From: Alphaproteobacteria bacterium
GTDB taxonomy: Bacteria; Pseudomonadota; Alphaproteobacteria; UBA8366; Aestuariispiraceae
Direction of reading: 5' to 3'
Assembly: GCA_006844765.1 (NCBI GenBank)
Contig: SPJV01000086.1
Location: 1-6,654 of the forward strand
Length of the DNA: 6,654 nt
The translations under genes were made by a program, and so were the position numbers. How positions within the stretch are numbered: the first letter of the stretch is position 1; each line of letters starts with the position of its first letter. The notes beneath the pieces are model-generated. The model saw only the letters and a program-made list of their open reading frames with translations. It was not told where the DNA came from and ran no database searches. This document shows positions 5,891 to 6,654 of the stretch, piece after piece.

Positions 5891-6654
5891 TTGGCGGAAT
5901 CAAATGGGGCGGACAGCCCAAAAAAATCAGGCGCAAAAAAAACCAACGCCAAAAAAGCCAAAGCGAAGACATCGCCTAACCGCGCGAGTGAGCCACCGCC
6001 GCCACCGGCATCGCGTTTTACTGCACCAAAAGAAGACCTGCCCTATGGCATGCATGTGCCGAACAATGGGTCTGCCAATGGCAAGCCTCGGACGAGCCTA
6101 TCTGATCTGGCGATGATTGGCGTGGCCGTTTTGGCATTGGTTGGGTTCGGTCTGGTATATATGGATCAACGCGAGTCCCGCGAACAAGAGCGAAGCTTCC
6201 AGGCATGGGAGAGATTGACCGCGCCGGTTGCTGGTCAGGCTGGTAAATCGGAAGCTATGGATTACCTCCATTCGACCGGCCATGATTTGACGTTCCTGGC
6301 ACTGACTGATGCCGTAATGAAAGATATCCAAGCGCCGGGAATTGCGCTTGCCGGCGCGCGGATCCAACGAACAGACTTCCGGAACGGAAAGCTGGCCGGC
6401 GCGTTGTTCGAAGACTCTGTCTTTGTGCAAACGGACTTCCGTGCCGCAGATTTGGCGGGTGCACAGTTCACCCGAGCGCGGATGAATGAAGTCAGCTTTG
6501 CTTCGTCCAACCTCCGAAAAGCGGTGTTCGATGGCACTGTATTGACCGCGATCTCCTTCGCCGACGCGGATCTGGAGGGGGCTTCCTTCAAATCAGCCAC
6601 GTTGGAAGGTTTGAACTTGGCAGGGGTCGATTTCACAAAGGCGGATCTATCAGC
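5891..6654 (+). CDS. Membrane-anchored pentapeptide-repeat protein, 3'-partial
   Basis: The frame is open from the TTG at 5891 to the right edge (254 codons visible) and no stop is reached. Residues 1-50 form a Lys/Ala-rich then Pro-rich tail (KKSGAKK, NAKKAKAK, five prolines at 35-39). One hydrophobic helix at about 70-90 (DLAMIGVAVLALVGFGLVY) is followed by a charged segment. Pentapeptide repeats run from about 150 to the end, with the A(D/N)LxG-type pattern recurring as TDFRAADLAGAQF, ADLEGASF and GVDFTKADL. Such repeats build a right-handed quadrilateral beta-helix, usually a protein-binding surface; no enzymatic activity is implied. With a basic cytoplasmic tail the repeat part would face the periplasm (positive-inside rule, inference). 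It begins 26 bases after the cyclase stop, so it is probably in the same operon. Alternative start: ATG 6050. Runs of 7, 8 and 6 A at 5920-5956 encode the lysines. Confidence 0.8.
   Translation, partial: MAESNGADSPKKSGAKKTNAKKAKAKTSPNRASEPPPPPASRFTAPKEDLPYGMHVPNNGSANGKPRTSLSDLAMIGVAVLALVGFGLVYMDQRESREQERSFQAWERLTAPVAGQAGKSEAMDYLHSTGHDLTFLALTDAVMKDIQAPGIALAGARIQRTDFRNGKLAGALFEDSVFVQTDFRAADLAGAQFTRARMNEVSFASSNLRKAVFDGTVLTAISFADADLEGASFKSATLEGLNLAGVDFTKADLS

Noticed and set aside
4590..5972. Open frame of 460 codons on the - strand opposite the cyclase gene
   Set aside because: It lies opposite the conserved cyclase domain, its translation is rich in His/Arg with no recognisable domain or signal peptide, and it is explained by codon bias of the + strand gene.
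5904..6116. Open frame starting at ATG 5904 (70 codons, Arg/His/Lys-rich)
   Set aside because: It is in the wrong frame relative to the membrane helix and pentapeptide repeats; the frame from TTG 5891 has the ribosome binding site and continues into them.
1..6654. CRISPR arrays, tRNA or rRNA genes, insertion sequences or attachment sites
   Set aside because: No regularly spaced repeats, no cloverleaf-forming segments, no transposase or integrase fragments and no flanking direct repeats were seen on either strand.

Overview
The window carries six protein genes, all on the + strand, and reads as an envelope or signalling locus of a Gram-negative bacterium. The secreted or membrane-anchored character of most products, the OmpA-type domain, the CHASE2-class III cyclase architecture and a moderate GC content with alphaproteobacterial-style proteins suggest a marine or soil alphaproteobacterium (Rhodospirillales-like). 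That taxonomic placement is inference, with no rRNA or marker gene to confirm it.

Layout: (1) 5-1213, a caspase-like (peptidase C14) protein preceded by an Ig-like beta-sandwich. It probably continues past the left edge. (2) 1210-1791, an exported DUF4384-type protein whose GTG start overlaps the protease stop codon. (3) 1792-2130, a 339-base non-coding stretch with a near-consensus CRP-type palindrome (CGTGA-N6-TCACA), a possible sigma70-like promoter and several RNA-hairpin candidates. (4) 2131-2727, a small periplasmic protein with a C-terminal OmpA peptidoglycan-binding domain. (5) 2728-2873, a spacer with a weak terminator-like hairpin plus T-run and a 12-bp perfect inverted repeat forming a long imperfect hairpin. 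(6) 2874-3635, an exported four-cysteine protein of unknown function. (7) 3678-5864, a CHASE2 sensor fused through three membrane helices to a class III nucleotide cyclase. (8) 5891-6654, a membrane-anchored pentapeptide-repeat protein that starts with TTG and runs off the right edge.

Working model (inference): the CHASE2 domain senses something in the periplasm, perhaps with the small cysteine-containing protein encoded just upstream, and controls cytoplasmic cNMP synthesis. A CRP-family regulator could then act on the palindrome upstream of the OmpA-like gene, closing a loop inside the cluster. The protease/DUF4384 pair would be the effector or processing arm in the periplasm, and the OmpA-like protein would anchor to peptidoglycan. 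The cyclase keeps its metal and transition-state residues but has Asn where adenylate cyclases usually have the adenine-selecting Lys, so cAMP as product should not be assumed.
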